Below, piece after piece: positions 24,860 through 36,537 of a DNA stretch of 53,583 bases. The DNA is taken from the NCBI GenBank assembly GCA_963575745.1, contig CAUYUJ010015015.1, positions 151,038-204,620 on the forward strand, given 5' to 3'. The stretch is from Prorocentrum cordatum. Its lineage: Eukaryota > Sar > Dinophyceae > Prorocentrales > Prorocentraceae. The notes below the pieces were generated by a model, which was given only the letters and a program-made list of their open reading frames with translations, was not told the DNA's origin and ran no database searches. Within the stretch, counting starts at the first letter, position 1, and every line of letters begins with the position of its first letter. The translations under genes and the position numbers were made by a program.

Positions 24860-24972
24860 GACGACGACCACAACAACCACAGCAACAACAGCAACAACAA
24901 CAACAACGGCAACAGCAACGGCAACAGCAACAACAACAACAAAAGTTACAATACCAACAACAACAACAACAA
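24779..24972. repeat. (ACG)n then (CAA)n array
   Basis: ACG/ACA hexanucleotide alternation passes into CAA/CAG triplets, flanked by B2 and A7. Confidence 0.94.
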
Positions 24973-25733
24973 TTACTAGCACGTGGGGACACACCGTTCT
25001 CACCAGTGCCAGGGTTTCATAGGAGGCGGGCAATACCCCCACTTTGTGGGGGGGCCGGTTCAAGCTCTACCAAATTTCCAAACGACTCTTCGCCACCACC
25101 CACACCCAGCTTCCCGCCCTATGACGTTCGGACACTTCACTTCGTGGCATGCGGACGACCGTGGCTACTATTCAGGGCCCCGCGGCCGACGACGACGGCG
25201 TGCGCGCGCGAAGAAAAAACGAATGTGTCCCGCATGGTATTATTTGCCAGGAATGATGGCCCTGGCAGGTGCGCAACCGTTGTTGCAGAAGTTCGAAAAA
25301 GTTGCTCGCAAAAGCCCGTTTGACAGAAATGTTTAAAAAGTGTTGGGTTTCCTACGAATCCGCAAGAGCGCGCGGGATGAGATTTTGACAATTTTTGTTG
25401 AAAAACCATTGGTTTTTTGATGTGTTTTATGTTAAAATCGCTGCGAACACTAAGGTTTTGGAAGGATTTCGTCTTGCGCGCGCGAATGTCCACTTTACCT
25501 TATTTTTTGCAAGGGATTCTTGAAGTTTGGTAATATTTAGAACAAGAAATGTCCACTTTAGCTTTTTTTGCAAGGGAAAACGGATCGTAACAAAACAACC
25601 GGATCCGGACCAACCCGTTTTGCCTGAGACTTCCTCACGAAAATGATGAAAATGAGGCTGCGGCCTAGGCGCGGCGGGGGGGCGCGCACCAGGGGTCCCA
25701 ACAATAATTATTCTTTAGAAGTAAATAATGTTC
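24973..25733 (+). repeat. Dispersed repeat family A, copy 7
   Basis: TTACTAGCACGTGGGG subtype with minor indels. It ends at the CAACAATAATTATTCTTTAG box and passes into (CAA)n at 25734-25828. Confidence 0.88.
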
Positions 25734-25828
<95 letters not shown>

Positions 25829-26921
25829 ACATCTTAAGACTGATCGCTCTTATATGCGCGCGCGTCACTCAATATGTAAATCCCAAACCCTCGATACCCA
25901 CCCTCTTCGTCTTCGGTCATACCCCTTTGGGGGTATATCTTTTTTACTCGCCACGTGTAGTTGGCGCAGCCCCTAAAACAGGAAGAGCAGGGGGAAGGAG
26001 GAAGGGAGAGCGAGGAGGAAAAGAGTGGGGGGAGGGAGGGAGGAGGGAAGGGGCAAGGGGGGGAGGATGGATGGAGGACGAAAGAGGTTAGCAGGAGGGG
26101 AGGGGGGCAAAAGAGGAGGTAAACAAACGGACGAACCAGACAGACGGGTCGAGCGGCGGACTCTGAGGGGCGGGTCGGGCTGGCGGGGCGGGCGGACGCC
26201 AACGGACGGGTCGGGCGGCGGACCCTCGCTGGCGGGTCGGGCGGGCGGTGGCTTAAAGCGGGCGGGCGAGATGCCAAGAGAGCGAACGGGCGGGCTGTAA
26301 CAGGCGGATCGGGCGGGCGAAACCTGGCGGGCGGGTGACTAAAGGGTGAATCCTGAATGAATCACGAGGCACACCCTCGCTACCCGCCCTCTTAGTATTC
26401 GAACGTACCCCCTTTAGGGGGATTATTTCTCTTTGGAAGGGCGGGCGGAGGGACGAGGGAGGAGGGAAGGGAGCAGGGAGGGACGAGGGAAGATGCTAGG
26501 AGGGACGGGACGCGGAGGGGGGAGGACGATATAGAGGGAGAGAGAGAGAGAGAGAGAGGGAGAGAAAGAGAAAGGGGGGAGGAAGGGAGGGAGGAGGGAG
26601 TTTGGAGGAGGGACGAGGAAGTCCCAGGCGGGGGCGGGGGTCGGGAATAATTTGCGAGGAAGTCTCAGGCGGGAGCGCCTCCGCCTGAGTAAACTGCGAG
26701 GAAGTCCCAGGCGGGGGCGGGGGTCCTGAGTAAATTTGGAGGAAGTATCAGGCGGGAGCCGTTGTTGTGTTGTCCGGGGGGCCAACAACGCAGTTTGATG
26801 CCCACGACTTTCCCTGATAAAAAACAGGGTGCAAGCCCCGGAAGGGGCACTTCAATTGAAAAAATACATGTCCGCCAGAGGGGGGGATCAACAATAATTA
26901 TTCTTCAGTTATTAGAGTTCA
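25829..26921 (+). repeat. Dispersed repeat family B, copy 3, with a nested partial start
   Basis: It starts ATCTTAAGACTGATCGCTC. The centre is GGA-rich (25980-26125) and then GGGCGGGC-rich (26140-26335). A second CCCTCGCTACCCGCCCTCTT block with TAGTATTCG occurs at about 26371, so a partial B copy may be nested inside. GA and GGA patches lie at 26440-26625. The end is GGGGGGATCAACAATAATTA then TTCTTC. Confidence 0.82.
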
Positions 26922-27290
26922 ACAACAACAACAACAACAGCAGCAACAACAACGACAACGAGAACGACAACGACATCAACATCCACAGCAGCAACAACAA
27001 CAATAGCAACAATAACAATAACAACAAAAGCAACAACAACAAACAACCTAATCGTCACCATCATCATAATCTTCATACTAATCCTCCTCCACCTCCTGCT
27101 CTCCCTCATCGTCATCATCAGCATCATCAGCAGCAGCATGTTCATCCCCTTGTTATCCTCCTTCTCCTCGTCATCATGCTCAGCATCAGCATCAGCATCA
27201 GCATCATCAGCATCAGCGTCATCATCCTCAGCATCAGCATCAGCATCATCATTATCAGCATCAGCATCATCATCATCACCATCGACAGGC
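26922..27290. repeat. (CAA)n then (CAT)n arrays
   Basis: CAA/ACG triplets at 26922-27050, then CAT/CAG triplets at 27055-27290 with a short CCT patch at 27083-27100. Confidence 0.92.
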
Positions 27291-28400
27291 GGTGCCCACC
27301 GTCGAAGACGATGTGGTGCCGCCGGCGTGCACGCTCCATCATTCAGGTAGGTCGTCTCCCCCGCGGGTGCAGCAGTTCGGCGTCGGCGGCTCGAGCGCTG
27401 CTGGCGCTCTGGCGGACGTTGCTCGCGGTGGCGCAGATGAGACGACTCGACCTCGCCCCCCTGCTCTTGCTGCTTGGCCTGCCTCTGCCCTCGCATCTTT
27501 TTGCAGCGGAGGAGGGGGGTGGCGGCGCTGAGACTCGTCGCCAGGAGGAGTGCGCAGGCGGCCCCGGGCGCCAGAGGCCAGCGAGTCAAGCACAGACACG
27601 GGAAGAGGAGGAGGAGGAGGAGGAGGAGGAGGAGGAGGGGAGGAGGAGGAGGAGGAGGAAAAAGGAGGAGAGGAGGAAGGAGGAGGAAAAGGAGGAGGAG
27701 GAGGAGAAGGAGAGGAGGGGAGGGCAAGGGGGGGGAGGGGAGCGGAGAGGGCGAGGGAGGCAAGCTGGGTGCGCTCGCGCCGTGCCTGCCGTCCTCTGAG
27801 CCCATCCTGCCCGTCCCTTCCCGTTGCGCTGGGTGCACTGCTCTCGATCCGCCGGCGCGTGTCGCAGCCGGCCTCGGAGGCTCCAAACAAAAAGTGTCCC
27901 CATCATGGTTTGCGCAAGCGCAACTTGGGAGCTGCGCACATCAGAAGAGGAGGAGGAAGAGGAGGAGGAGGAGGAGAAGAAGAAGGAAAAGGAGGTGGCG
28001 GGTGAGCGGGATGCGCTCGCATCAGCGCGGGCGTTCGGCCGCGCTGGCACCCGAGCGCGCCCCCCGCGCTCGGGTGCGAGTCGGATGACCCGCTCGTGGG
28101 CGGGCGAGCAGGAGGACGAGCAGAGGAGGAGGAGGAGGAGGAGGGTGAGGAAGAGATGGGGAGTGCACGAGGGAGAAGAGAGGGGGGAGAGTGCGGGAGG
28201 GAGAGGAGAGAAGAGGGGCCGAGGGGAGCCAAGCGATGCGCAGCCAAGCAGTACTAAGCCAAGGAGCTCGGAGCAGAGCAGTATCAAGCACGGCTGGGCA
28301 CCTTGGAAGGCAAACGAAACAACGCTTCATCATGAAACTGGTCTGCTCCAGTTGTGTAATGTGTCTTAGCGTGCTCCAAGATTCGACGTGCCTGCAGTCT
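27291..28400. other. GC-rich stretch with GGA arrays, no gene recognised
   Basis: GGA arrays lie at 27600-27760 and 27940-28215. Between them is GC-rich sequence without a domain I recognise. The frames across it are Arg/Glu or Pro/Ser biased. Confidence 0.6.
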
Positions 28401-28975
28401 GGTATTGGCACTGGTCGTCTCACATCTCCGGTCAAGAGAGATCTCCTCGGTGGGATCGCGCCAGGCTCATCGGCCTCCGAGAGGCGTCTGAGGCCTCAGG
28501 ATGTCGCCGAGATGGCCGAAGAGAGGACTAATAGCTGCCTCAATTCCCTTCAAGGCTCCTGAGAGCACCCCAAGAGTCCCGACAGGGCTCCAGAATGCGA
28601 TTTGCCTGCTTCCAAGAAGGGGCATCTCTTCAGGGATCCCTCTGTTTCGAGGGACTCCAGCATGGCCTCAAGGAAACCCATACTTCCAACAGAGTCCCAA
28701 GAGGGGCCTAACAAATCTTCAACAGGACCTCAAGTGGGCAGTTCTTGGAAACAGAGGAGAGATCAAAACACCCCTCGCTTAGATAGGCTAGACACGGTCC
28801 CAGAACGGCTTCCGACGGCGTCAGACGAACCAGAAACGCCCTCAGACGGCCAAAGAGCCTCCCAAGCAGCTTCCACAGGTCCCGAAGAGGCCCAAGGAAG
28901 TCCCTAAGAGGCCTGCAGGAGGCCCCCAGGAAGCTCCCAGGAGGCTCTAAGAGTGCCTCAAGAGGCTCCCAAAAG
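28401..28975. repeat. Irregular AGGCCC/CAAGAG-rich module (E1)
   Basis: Loose repeats of CCCAAGAGG, GAGGCC and AGGCTCC with roughly 10-20-base spacing become clearer toward 28850-28975. Composition resembles the modules at 39690-40310 and 44440-45060, but regularity is weaker. Confidence 0.45.
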
Positions 28976-29640
28976 GCCTCCTCCTCCTCCTCCTCCTCCT
29001 CCTCCTCCTCGTCCTCGTCCTCGTCCTCCTCCTCCTCCTCCTCCTCGTCCCTTTTCCTTCCTCTTCTCCTCTTCGTCGTTCTCCCCCACGCATTCCCCGA
29101 AGCGGTTCCACAACGGCTGGGAGCGCACACAGTCCTATGTAGCCTGGCCGAGCTCTGGCCGCGACGCTGGGCCACGTGGGCGCTTCCAACAGGCAGAAGG
29201 GCGGCGGTGATTCGCCGTGGGCGGCTTCGATAAGATGCGCAGGTAGACATCGACGAGGATCGATGGTCCGCCGCGCGCGACGCGTCAGGGCCTCGTACCC
29301 CTGCGGCCGCGGGTTGTAGCGCCCGCGCCCCTCCACGGCGCGGCCGGCCTGCGTCGCTGCGCGGGCGCAGTGAGCGGGGATGGACGGACGAGCGAGCGCT
29401 GACGGCACACGCACAACCTGTTGCGCTTGCCCGGAGCCGCCCTGGAAGTGGGGGAAGGGGAGGGAGGAGGACGCGGAGGAGGAGGATGAGGAAGAAGGCT
29501 CGGGAGACCAAGCATACAGGAGCAGGAGAGGGTGGAGGAAGAGGAGGACTGGGAGAGGAGGAGGAGGAGGAGGAGGAGGAGGAGGAGGAGGAGGAGGAGG
29601 AGGAGGAGGAGGAGGAGGGGGAGGGGGAGGGGGAGGAAGG
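28976..29640. repeat. Second CCT / GGA inverted pair with GC-rich spacer
   Basis: CCT/CGT triplets (28976-29052) and GGA triplets (29450-29640, purest at 29556-29615) face each other across about 400 bases of GC-rich sequence in which no gene is recognised. Confidence 0.8.
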
Positions 29641-30060
29641 CAGCCTCCAGAACCGCCAAGCTTTACCCCAATGATGGCCCGAGGGCCCGGAGGATCTTCA
29701 CACTTGGTCAAGCACGGTCTGGAAATCTTCTGGCGGCATGTACTACGCATGATGCCCGTGGCACACCGCGATCACACGTGAAATGCGCCCATACACAAGC
29801 ACAGCATGCGCGCGCTTCCCTCTCGTCCTTCTCGCTCAAAATTGACTTCTCACCCTCCCCCCTCTCCATCCCTGATGAAGAGAGGGACAGAGCGAGAGAC
29901 GGGGAAAGCGAGGGAGAGAAAGAGAAAGAGAGAGAGAGAGAGACAACAACAAAAAAGCGAGAGAAGAGCGAGAGAGAGAGAGAGAGCGAAATAAAGAGAG
30001 ACAGCGAGAGCGAAAGAAAGAGAGAGAGAGAGAGAGAACACCAAAAGATAAAGGCACAAC
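29641..30060. repeat. Single-copy stretch then (GA)n tract
   Basis: 29641-29880 has no recognised feature. 29881-30050 is GA/GAGA-rich with AAAG and ACA interruptions. Confidence 0.75.
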
Positions 30061-30983
30061 CATATGCAGCTGCGAGCACAGCGAATCAAAGCAAGCGATA
30101 CGAAGGGCAGGGACGAATCGTGTAAGGGGTGCGTCAAACTGGCGAGGTGGCGGCGCGTGGACTTTGCCTTTGCCGCTGGGCCCTTCTGTGGAGCTCCCCA
30201 CGGGGCCACGAAGCGCGCGAAGTGTGCGTCGGCATGGGGCGGGGCCGCCATGCGGACTTTGCATCTGGAACCTTCGGTGGAGCTCGCCATAAGGCCACGA
30301 AGCGCGGGAGGGGTGCGTCGGCATGGAGCGGGGCCGCCATGCGGACTTTGCCGCTGGGGCTTTCAATTAAGCTTCCCCTAAAACCACGAAATGCGCGAGG
30401 GATGCCCCGAAATGGGGCGATGCAGTCATGCGGACTTTGCCACTTGGGCGTTCGCTGGAGCTCCCGATGCGCGAAACGTGCGAGGGTGCGTCCAAATTGA
30501 GCGGGGCACGCATGCGGACTTTGCCCATGGAGCCTTCGCTGGAGCCCCAATATTGGGCCACGAAACGTGTGCGCCAAATTGGGGCGGTGCCGCCATGCGG
30601 ACACTGCCACTGAAGCCTTCGGTGGGGCTCCTTGTGGGGCCACGAAACGTGTTAAGGTGTGCCTGAATCACCGCCGCCACGCGGACATTGCCACTGAGGC
30701 CTTCGGCGGAGCTCCCACAGGGGCCGCGAAGCGGGCGAGGGGTGTGCGGAAATGAGTGCGGTGCCGCCATGCGGACGCTGCCACTGCACCGAACGAAATT
30801 CCCCGTGGGGCCACGAAGCGTGTGAGCGGTGTGCCGAAATAGGCGCGGCGCCGCCATGCGGACCCTGCCGCTGCGGCCTTCGGTGGAGCACTCTGTCGGG
30901 CCGCCACGAACCGTGCGAGGAGCAGACATTAGAAAATGGAGGAGGGGGCAGCCGCAGGCGGGAGTGAGACCCGGAGCGCTGCC
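30061..30983. repeat. Minisatellite of about 85-90 bp with GGGGCCACGAA core (C3)
   Basis: It opens with a CCATATGCAGCTGCGAGC border. About 9-10 divergent units follow, each with GGGGCCACGAA(A/G)CG, GAGGGGTGCG, GCCGCCATGCGGACTTTGCC and CCTTCGGTGGAGCTCC. It breaks off at the assembly gap. Confidence 0.88.
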
Positions 30984-31083
30984 NNNNNNNNNNNNNNNNN
31001 NNNNNNNNNNNNNNNNNNNNNNNNNNNNNNNNNNNNNNNNNNNNNNNNNNNNNNNNNNNNNNNNNNNNNNNNNNNNNNNNNNN
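30984..31083. other. Assembly gap of 100 N
   Basis: Exactly 100 undetermined bases, the conventional placeholder for a gap of unknown size. It falls between two related minisatellites, where assembly collapse is likely. Frames that read across it are meaningless. Confidence 0.99.
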
Positions 31084-33800
31084 CGCGCCCTGTGGGGCCA
31101 CGAACCGTGTGAGGGGTGCGCCGCAATGGACCCGAGGCCGTCGGCTGCGCCCCATGTGGGGGCGCGAAAGCCTTCGGTTGCGCCCCGTGTGGGGCGACGA
31201 ACCGTGTGAGGGGTGCGCCGAAATGGACCCGAAGCCTTCGGTTGCGCCCACTGTGGGGACACGAACCGTGTGAGGGGTGCGCCGAAATGGACCCGAGACC
31301 TTCGGTTGCGCTCCCTGTGGGGCCGCGAAAGCATTCGGCTGCGCCCCCTGTGGGGCCACGAACCGTGTGAGGGGTGCCCCGAAATAGGCCCGAAGCATGT
31401 GGTTGCGCCCCCTGTGTGGCCACGAACCGTGTGAGGGGCGCGCCGAAATGGACCCGAAGCCTTCGGTTGCGCCCACTGTGGGGCCGCGAAAACCTTCGGC
31501 TGCGCCCCCTGTGGGGCCACGAACCGTGTGAGGGGTGCGCCGAAATTGGCCCGAAGCTTTCGGCTGCGCCCCCTGTGGGGCCGCGAAAACCTTCGGCTGC
31601 GCCCCCTGTGGGGCCACGAACCGTGTGAGGGGTGCGCCGAAATGGACCCGAGACCTTCGGTTGCGCTCCGTGTAAGGCCACGAACCGTGTGAGGGGTGCG
31701 CCGAAATGGGCCCGAGGCCTTCGGTTGCCCCCCCTGTGGGGCAACGAAAGCCTTCGGTGGCGCCCCGTGTGGGGCCACGAACCGTGTGAGGGGTGCGCCG
31801 CAATGGACGCGAGGCCTTCGGCTGCGCCCCCTGTGGGGCCGCGAAAGCCTTCGGTTGCGCCCCCTGTGGGGCCACGAACCGTGTGAGGGGTGCCCCGAAA
31901 TAGGCCCGAAGCATGTGGTTGCGCCCCCTGTGTGGCCACGAACCGTGTGAGGGGTGCGCCGAAATGGACCGCGAAAGCCTTCGGTTGCGCCCCCTGTGGG
32001 GCCGCGAAAACCTTCGGCTGCGCCCCCTGTGGGGCCACGAACCGTGTGAGGGGTGCGCCGGAATGGGCCCGAAGCCTTCGGTTGCGCCCCCTGTGGGGCC
32101 ACGAACCGTGTGAGGGGTGCGCCGAAATGGACCCGAGGCCTTCGGTTGCACCCCCTGTGGGGCCGCGAAAGCCTTCGGTTGCGCCCCGTGTGGGGCCACG
32201 AACCGTGTGAGGGGTGCGCCGAAATGGACCCGAACCCTTCGGTTGCGCCCCCTGTGGGGCCACGATGTGTGAGGAGTGCATCGAAATGAACTCGAGACTT
32301 TCGGCTGCGCCCCTTGTGGGGCCGCGAAAGCCTTCGGTTGCGCCCTGTAAGCGGCCACGAACCGTGTGAGGGGCGCCGAAATGGGCCCGAAGTCTTCGGC
32401 TGCGCCCCCTTGTCGGGCCACGAACCGTGCAAGGGGTGCGCCGAAAAGGACCCGATGCCTTCGGTTGCGCTTGCTGTGCGGCCACGAACCGTGTGAGGGG
32501 TGCGCCGAAATGGACCCGAGGGTTTCGGTTGCGCCCCCTGTGGGGCCCGAGGCCTTCGGTTCCGCCCCTTGTGCGGCCACGAACCGTTTGAGGGGTGCGC
32601 CGAATGGCCGCCGAAAAAAAAAAAAAAAAGAAAAAAAAAAAAAAAAACCGCGAATGATAAAAAAAAAAAGAAAACCGAAAAAAAGAAAAAAACCGAAAAC
32701 CCGAAACGAAAAAAAAAAAGGCCTTCGGTTCCGCCCCTTGTGCGGCCACGAGCCGTTTGAGGGGCGCGCAATAATCGACCCGAAGCCTTCGGTTGCGCCC
32801 TTTGTGGGGCGCCGAACCGTGTGAGGGGTGCGCCGAAATGGGTCCGAAGTCTTCGGTTGCGCCCCCTGTAAGGCCACGAACCGTGTGAGGGGCGCGCCGA
32901 AATGGACCCGAGACCTTCGGTTGCGCCCCCTGCAAGGCCACGAACCGTGTGAAGGGTGCGCCGAAATGGGCCCGAGGCCTTCGGTTGCGCCCCCTGTGGA
33001 GCCACGAACCGTGTGAGGGGTGCACCGAAATGGGCCCGAAGCTTTCGGTTGCGCCCCCTGTGGGGCAGCGAAAGCCTTCGGCTGCGCCCCCTGTGGGGCC
33101 ACGAACCGTGTGAGGGGTGCGCCGAAATGGACCCGAGACCTTCGGTTGCGGGCTTGTGGGGCCACGAACCGAGTGAGGGGTGCGCCGAAATGGACCGCGA
33201 AAGCCTTCGGTTGCGCCCCCTGTGGGGCCGCGAAAACCTTCGGCTGCGCCCCCTGTGGGGCCACGAACCGTGTGAGGGGTGCGCCGAATTTGGCCCGAAG
33301 CTTTCGGCTGCGCCCCCTGTGGGGCTGCGAAAAGCTTCGGCTGCGCCCCTTGTGGGGCCACGAACCGTGTGAGGGGCGCGCCGAAATGGACCCGAGACCT
33401 TCGGTTGCGCTCCGTGTAAGGCCACGAACCGTGTGAAGGGTGCGCCGAAATAAGCCCGAGGCCTTCGGTTGCCCCCCCTGTGGGGCAACGAAAGCCTTCG
33501 GTTGCGCCCCCTGTGGGGCCACGAACCGTGTGAGGGGTGCGCCGAAATTGGCCCGAAGCTTTCGGCTGCGCCCCCTGTGGGGCCGCGAAAACCTTCGGCT
33601 GCGCCCCCTGTGGGGCCACGAACCGTGTGAGGGGTGCGCCGAAATTGACCCGAGACCTTCGGCTGCGCCCCCTGTAAGGCCACGAACCGTGTGAGGGGTG
33701 CGCCGAAATGGGCCCCAGGCCTTCGGCTCCGCCCCCTGTGGGGCCACGAACCGTGTGAGGGGTGCGCCGAAATGGGCCCGAAACTTTCGGTTGCCCGTCC
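31084..33800. repeat. 64-bp minisatellite with GGGGCCACGAA core (C4)
   Basis: The basic unit is 64 bases: TGTGAGGGGTGCGCCGAAAT, then GGACCCGAAGCCTTCGGTTG, CGCCCCCTGTGGGGCCACGA and ACCG. Some units are 97 bases because the GCCTTCGGTTGCGCCCCCTG / GGGGCCGCGAAA half is duplicated. GAAGCCTTCGG and CCCCCTGTGGGG are small palindromes in every unit. The unit has no stop on the minus strand, so three overlapping minus-strand frames of about 900-1,160 codons result. They are not credible genes. Confidence 0.95.
32613..32719. repeat. Poly(A)-rich interruption in the 64-bp array
   Basis: About 107 bases, nearly all A with sparse G and CCG (AAAACCGAAAAAAAG type). The unit on each side (GCCTTCGGTTCCGCCCCTTG, with GTGCGGCCACGA) carries the same unusual substitutions, so the flank appears duplicated around it. 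Confidence 0.85.
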
Positions 33801-33918
33801 GGACCCCCCCCCGGTTGTTGTGAGTGTTGTGGGGGGGGGGGGGGGTGTTGTGGGACACGGGTCGGGGCGCCCCGCCCTTACTAACAACAACAACAACCAC
33901 AACAACAGCAAAAACAAT
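33801..33918. other. C-run/G-run and short (CAA)n
   Basis: CCCCCCCCCC and a 16-G run (about 33830-33845) are separated by GGTTGTTGTGAGTGTTGT, followed by CAACAACAACAACC at 33885. The long G run could form quadruplex DNA and is prone to length error. Confidence 0.6.
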
Positions 33919-34090
33919 ACTTCTAGGATTGTTCGCTCTTATCTACTCGCGTGTCATTCAATATGCATATCCCAAACCGTGGACACCCGCCCTCTTCGTC
34001 TTCGATCGCACCCCCATTTTGGGGGGTATATTCATTCCCTGCCTCGCGTGGTCGGTGAAGCCCTTGAAAACGAAAGGTAACAGATAACGA
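33919..34090 (+). repeat. Dispersed repeat family B, copy 4 (5' fragment)
   Basis: The TAGGATTGTTCGCTCTTAT start, ATGCATATCCCAAACCGTGG, CACCCGCCCTCTTCGTCTTC and a TTTTGGGGGGTATATTC block match the first about 170 bases of family B. The tandem body and 3' box are missing. Confidence 0.8.
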
Positions 34091-35264
34091 CGTAGAATGA
34101 CCACCGCCTCCGCCGTCGCCACGCATAACAGGCATCCCTCCCCCACTCGTCTGAGCCTTGAGCAGGAGTTGGACAAAAAAAATGGCAAGCTTGGCGATCG
34201 ACTGATTCGTACCCTCGAGCTGCTTAGCCCAGACTCCCCCAGGCTAGCGGGGGGGGGCCACACTTGGGCAATCGTTCGTTCTGACATGGTTTCGCAGTCT
34301 GACGGGCCCGACCTCCTCCTCCTCCTCCTCCACCTCTTCATCTTCCTCTTCCTCGTCCTCCTCCTCCTCTTTTTCCTCTTCCTTTTCCTCCTCCTCCTCG
34401 TCTTCCTCTTCTACCTCCTCCTCCTCCTCCTCCTCCTCCGCCTCCTCCGTCTCCTCCGCCTCCTCCACCTCCTCCTCCTCCTCCTCCTCCTCCTCCTCCT
34501 CCTCCTCTTCCTCCTCCTCATCCTCATCCTCCTCCTACTGTTCCTCCGTCTCCTCCTCCTCAGGTTCCTCCTCCTCCTCGTGATCCTCCCTCTCCTCGTC
34601 TATCTCGCCATCCCCCGAATGTTCACCCTCGGCGTTCGACAGCGACTGGGACTGGAGGGGCACATAATCCAGTTTGGCATTTTTGTTCGTCCAAGAGTTG
34701 TCCACACTGGCGTGTCCGAAAAAGGCTGGGGGGCGGCGCTGGTTTGCCGTAGGCGTCCTCGACAAGGGGTTTGATTGCCCCGACCGCTGACAGAAAACCA
34801 TCGCGCTGGCGATTGCAGATCTGCTCGGCAAGGTAAGAGAAACAAATAAAGAACCCGCCCGCGCACCTGCGAGGGCCCGGCCAAACTGCTCGCCTCGCTC
34901 CTCGTGAGGCGGCGGCCGTCTGACACTGCTAGAGAGAAAAACTGTCCGACAGACGTCTCGGGAGCCCGCCCAATTGGGTCCTCCTGCTCCTCCTCCTCCT
35001 CCGCCTCCGCCTCCGCCTCCGCCTCCGCCTCCGCCTCCGCCTCCGCCTCCGCCTCCGCCTCCGCCTCCGCCTCCGCTTCCTCCTCCTCCTCCGCCTCATC
35101 CTCCTCCTCCTGCTCCTCCTCCTCCTCCTCCTCCTCCTCCGTTCTTTTCCCTTACAAATAACTTCCCCCTGTCGCACCCGGAGGCCAGTTGTTAGGGCGG
35201 GCCGGGCGTTTCGCCTGAGACGTCCTCACCATGTATGACTCTGCATCTTAAGAATTGGCATCAG
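34091..35264. repeat. CCT tracts separated by short single-copy stretches
   Basis: CCT tracts lie at 34312-34610 and 34975-35150 (the latter with a CCTCCG hexanucleotide core at 35000-35075). The single-copy parts 34091-34311 and 34611-34974 contain short open frames (for example a head reading SLEQELDKKNGKLGDRLIRT near 34154) that run into poly-Leu or end quickly. I recognise no product. Confidence 0.75.
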
Positions 35265-35790
35265 TTTCGCAAATGGGGGGCGGGTCGTTTTCAAAATGTG
35301 GCTCTCGCCTTAGCGCGTCGCATATTCGTTTAAAAAATGTACAAGAGCTGCACGGATTGAGGGCGAGTGGTTTTCAAAATGTGGCTCTCGCCTCGGCGAC
35401 GGACACGTTCGTTTTTTCATTGCAAAAGTTTCACGGACTGAGGGCGGATGGTTTCCAAAATGCGGCTCTCGCCTTAGCGCGGCGCACATTAATTTCAAAA
35501 GTTTGCAAGGGCTTCACGGTTTGAGGGCGACTGGTTTTCAAAATGTGGCTCTCGCCTCAGCGCCGCGCACATTCGTTTTCAAAGATCACAAGAGTTTCAC
35601 GGAATGAGGGCGAGTGGTTTACACAATGTGGTTCTCGCCTGAGCGCGGCGCACACTCTTTGTGAACAGATGTGCAAGAATTTCACGATTTGAGGGCGGCT
35701 CCGTTTCAAAATGTGGCTCTCGCATAAGCGCCGCGCACATTCGCTTAAACAATGTGCACGAGTTTTACGGGTTCCCATCATCGACGTACC
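35265..35790. repeat. 82-83-bp minisatellite
   Basis: About six units with TTTTCAAAATGTGGCTCTCG, CCTCAGCGCCGCGCACATTC, GTTTTCAAA and GTTTCACGGATTGAGGGCG. No GGGGCCACGAA core is present, so it is a family distinct from C1-C6. Confidence 0.88.
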
Positions 35791-36537
35791 AGAAACAGAA
35801 ATGGTGTTTTGAAAGAATTCAGGATTTTGTGGGTGCAACCTCCTCCTCCCCCTCCTCCTCCTCCCCCTCCTTCTCCTCCGCCTCCGCCTCCTCCTCCTCC
35901 TCCTCTTCCTGGTCCTCGTCCTCCTCCTCCTCCTCCTCCTCCGACTCCTCCTCCTCCTCCTCATCAACATCCTCCTCCTCCTAATCTTCTCTCTTCTTCC
36001 TTCTTCTCCTCCTCCTCCTCAGTTTCCTCCTCATCCTCCTCCTCCTCGTGATCCTCCTCCTCCTCCTCCGCCTCCTCCTTCTGCTCCAACTCCTCCTCCT
36101 CCTCCTCCCCCTCCTCCTCCTCCTCCTGCTCTCCTTATTAGTAAGATGATGATCATCAGCATCATCAGCAGCATCATCCTCATCATCATCAGCAGCAGCA
36201 TCATCATCAGCATCATTATTAGTTTCTTAGTGGTCTTACTATCTTTGTCAGTATAGTTCCTAGTATTACTACTAAGTAATATTATGATGATTCGTCCTCC
36301 TCCTCCTCAAAATGCTCCTCCTCCTCCTCCTCGCCCTTCTCCCCCTCCTCCCCCTCCTCCCCCATCTCCTCCTCCTCCTCCTCCTCCTCCTCCTCCTCCT
36401 TCTCCTCCGTGCACCGCCCGCACCATATCCCGAGCCTGTGGCAGAGCCATCAGCTCGTCGTTGTCGTTGTCGTCGTGGTCGTCGTCGTGGTCGTCATCGT
36501 CGTCCTTCTGGGTCGGCGGCACAGGCCGTAAAGTCTT
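35791..36537. repeat. CCT, CAT, CCT tracts with short unique joins
   Basis: CCT 35839-36135, CAT/CAG 36143-36215, an ACT/ATT-rich join 36216-36290, CCT 36292-36412, then GTC/GTG triplets (36453-36510) before the tandem satellite. Confidence 0.88.

Noticed and set aside
13299-26921. Helitron-type elements (TC start, CTRR end) for families A and B
   Set aside because: One subtype begins with TC, but the other begins TTACTAGC. The 3' end reads CTTTAG rather than CTRR, and there is no clear hairpin just upstream of it.
31084-33800. CRISPR-like array
   Set aside because: There are regular repeats, but the whole unit is repeated with no unique spacers and no cas genes. It is a minisatellite in a eukaryotic context.
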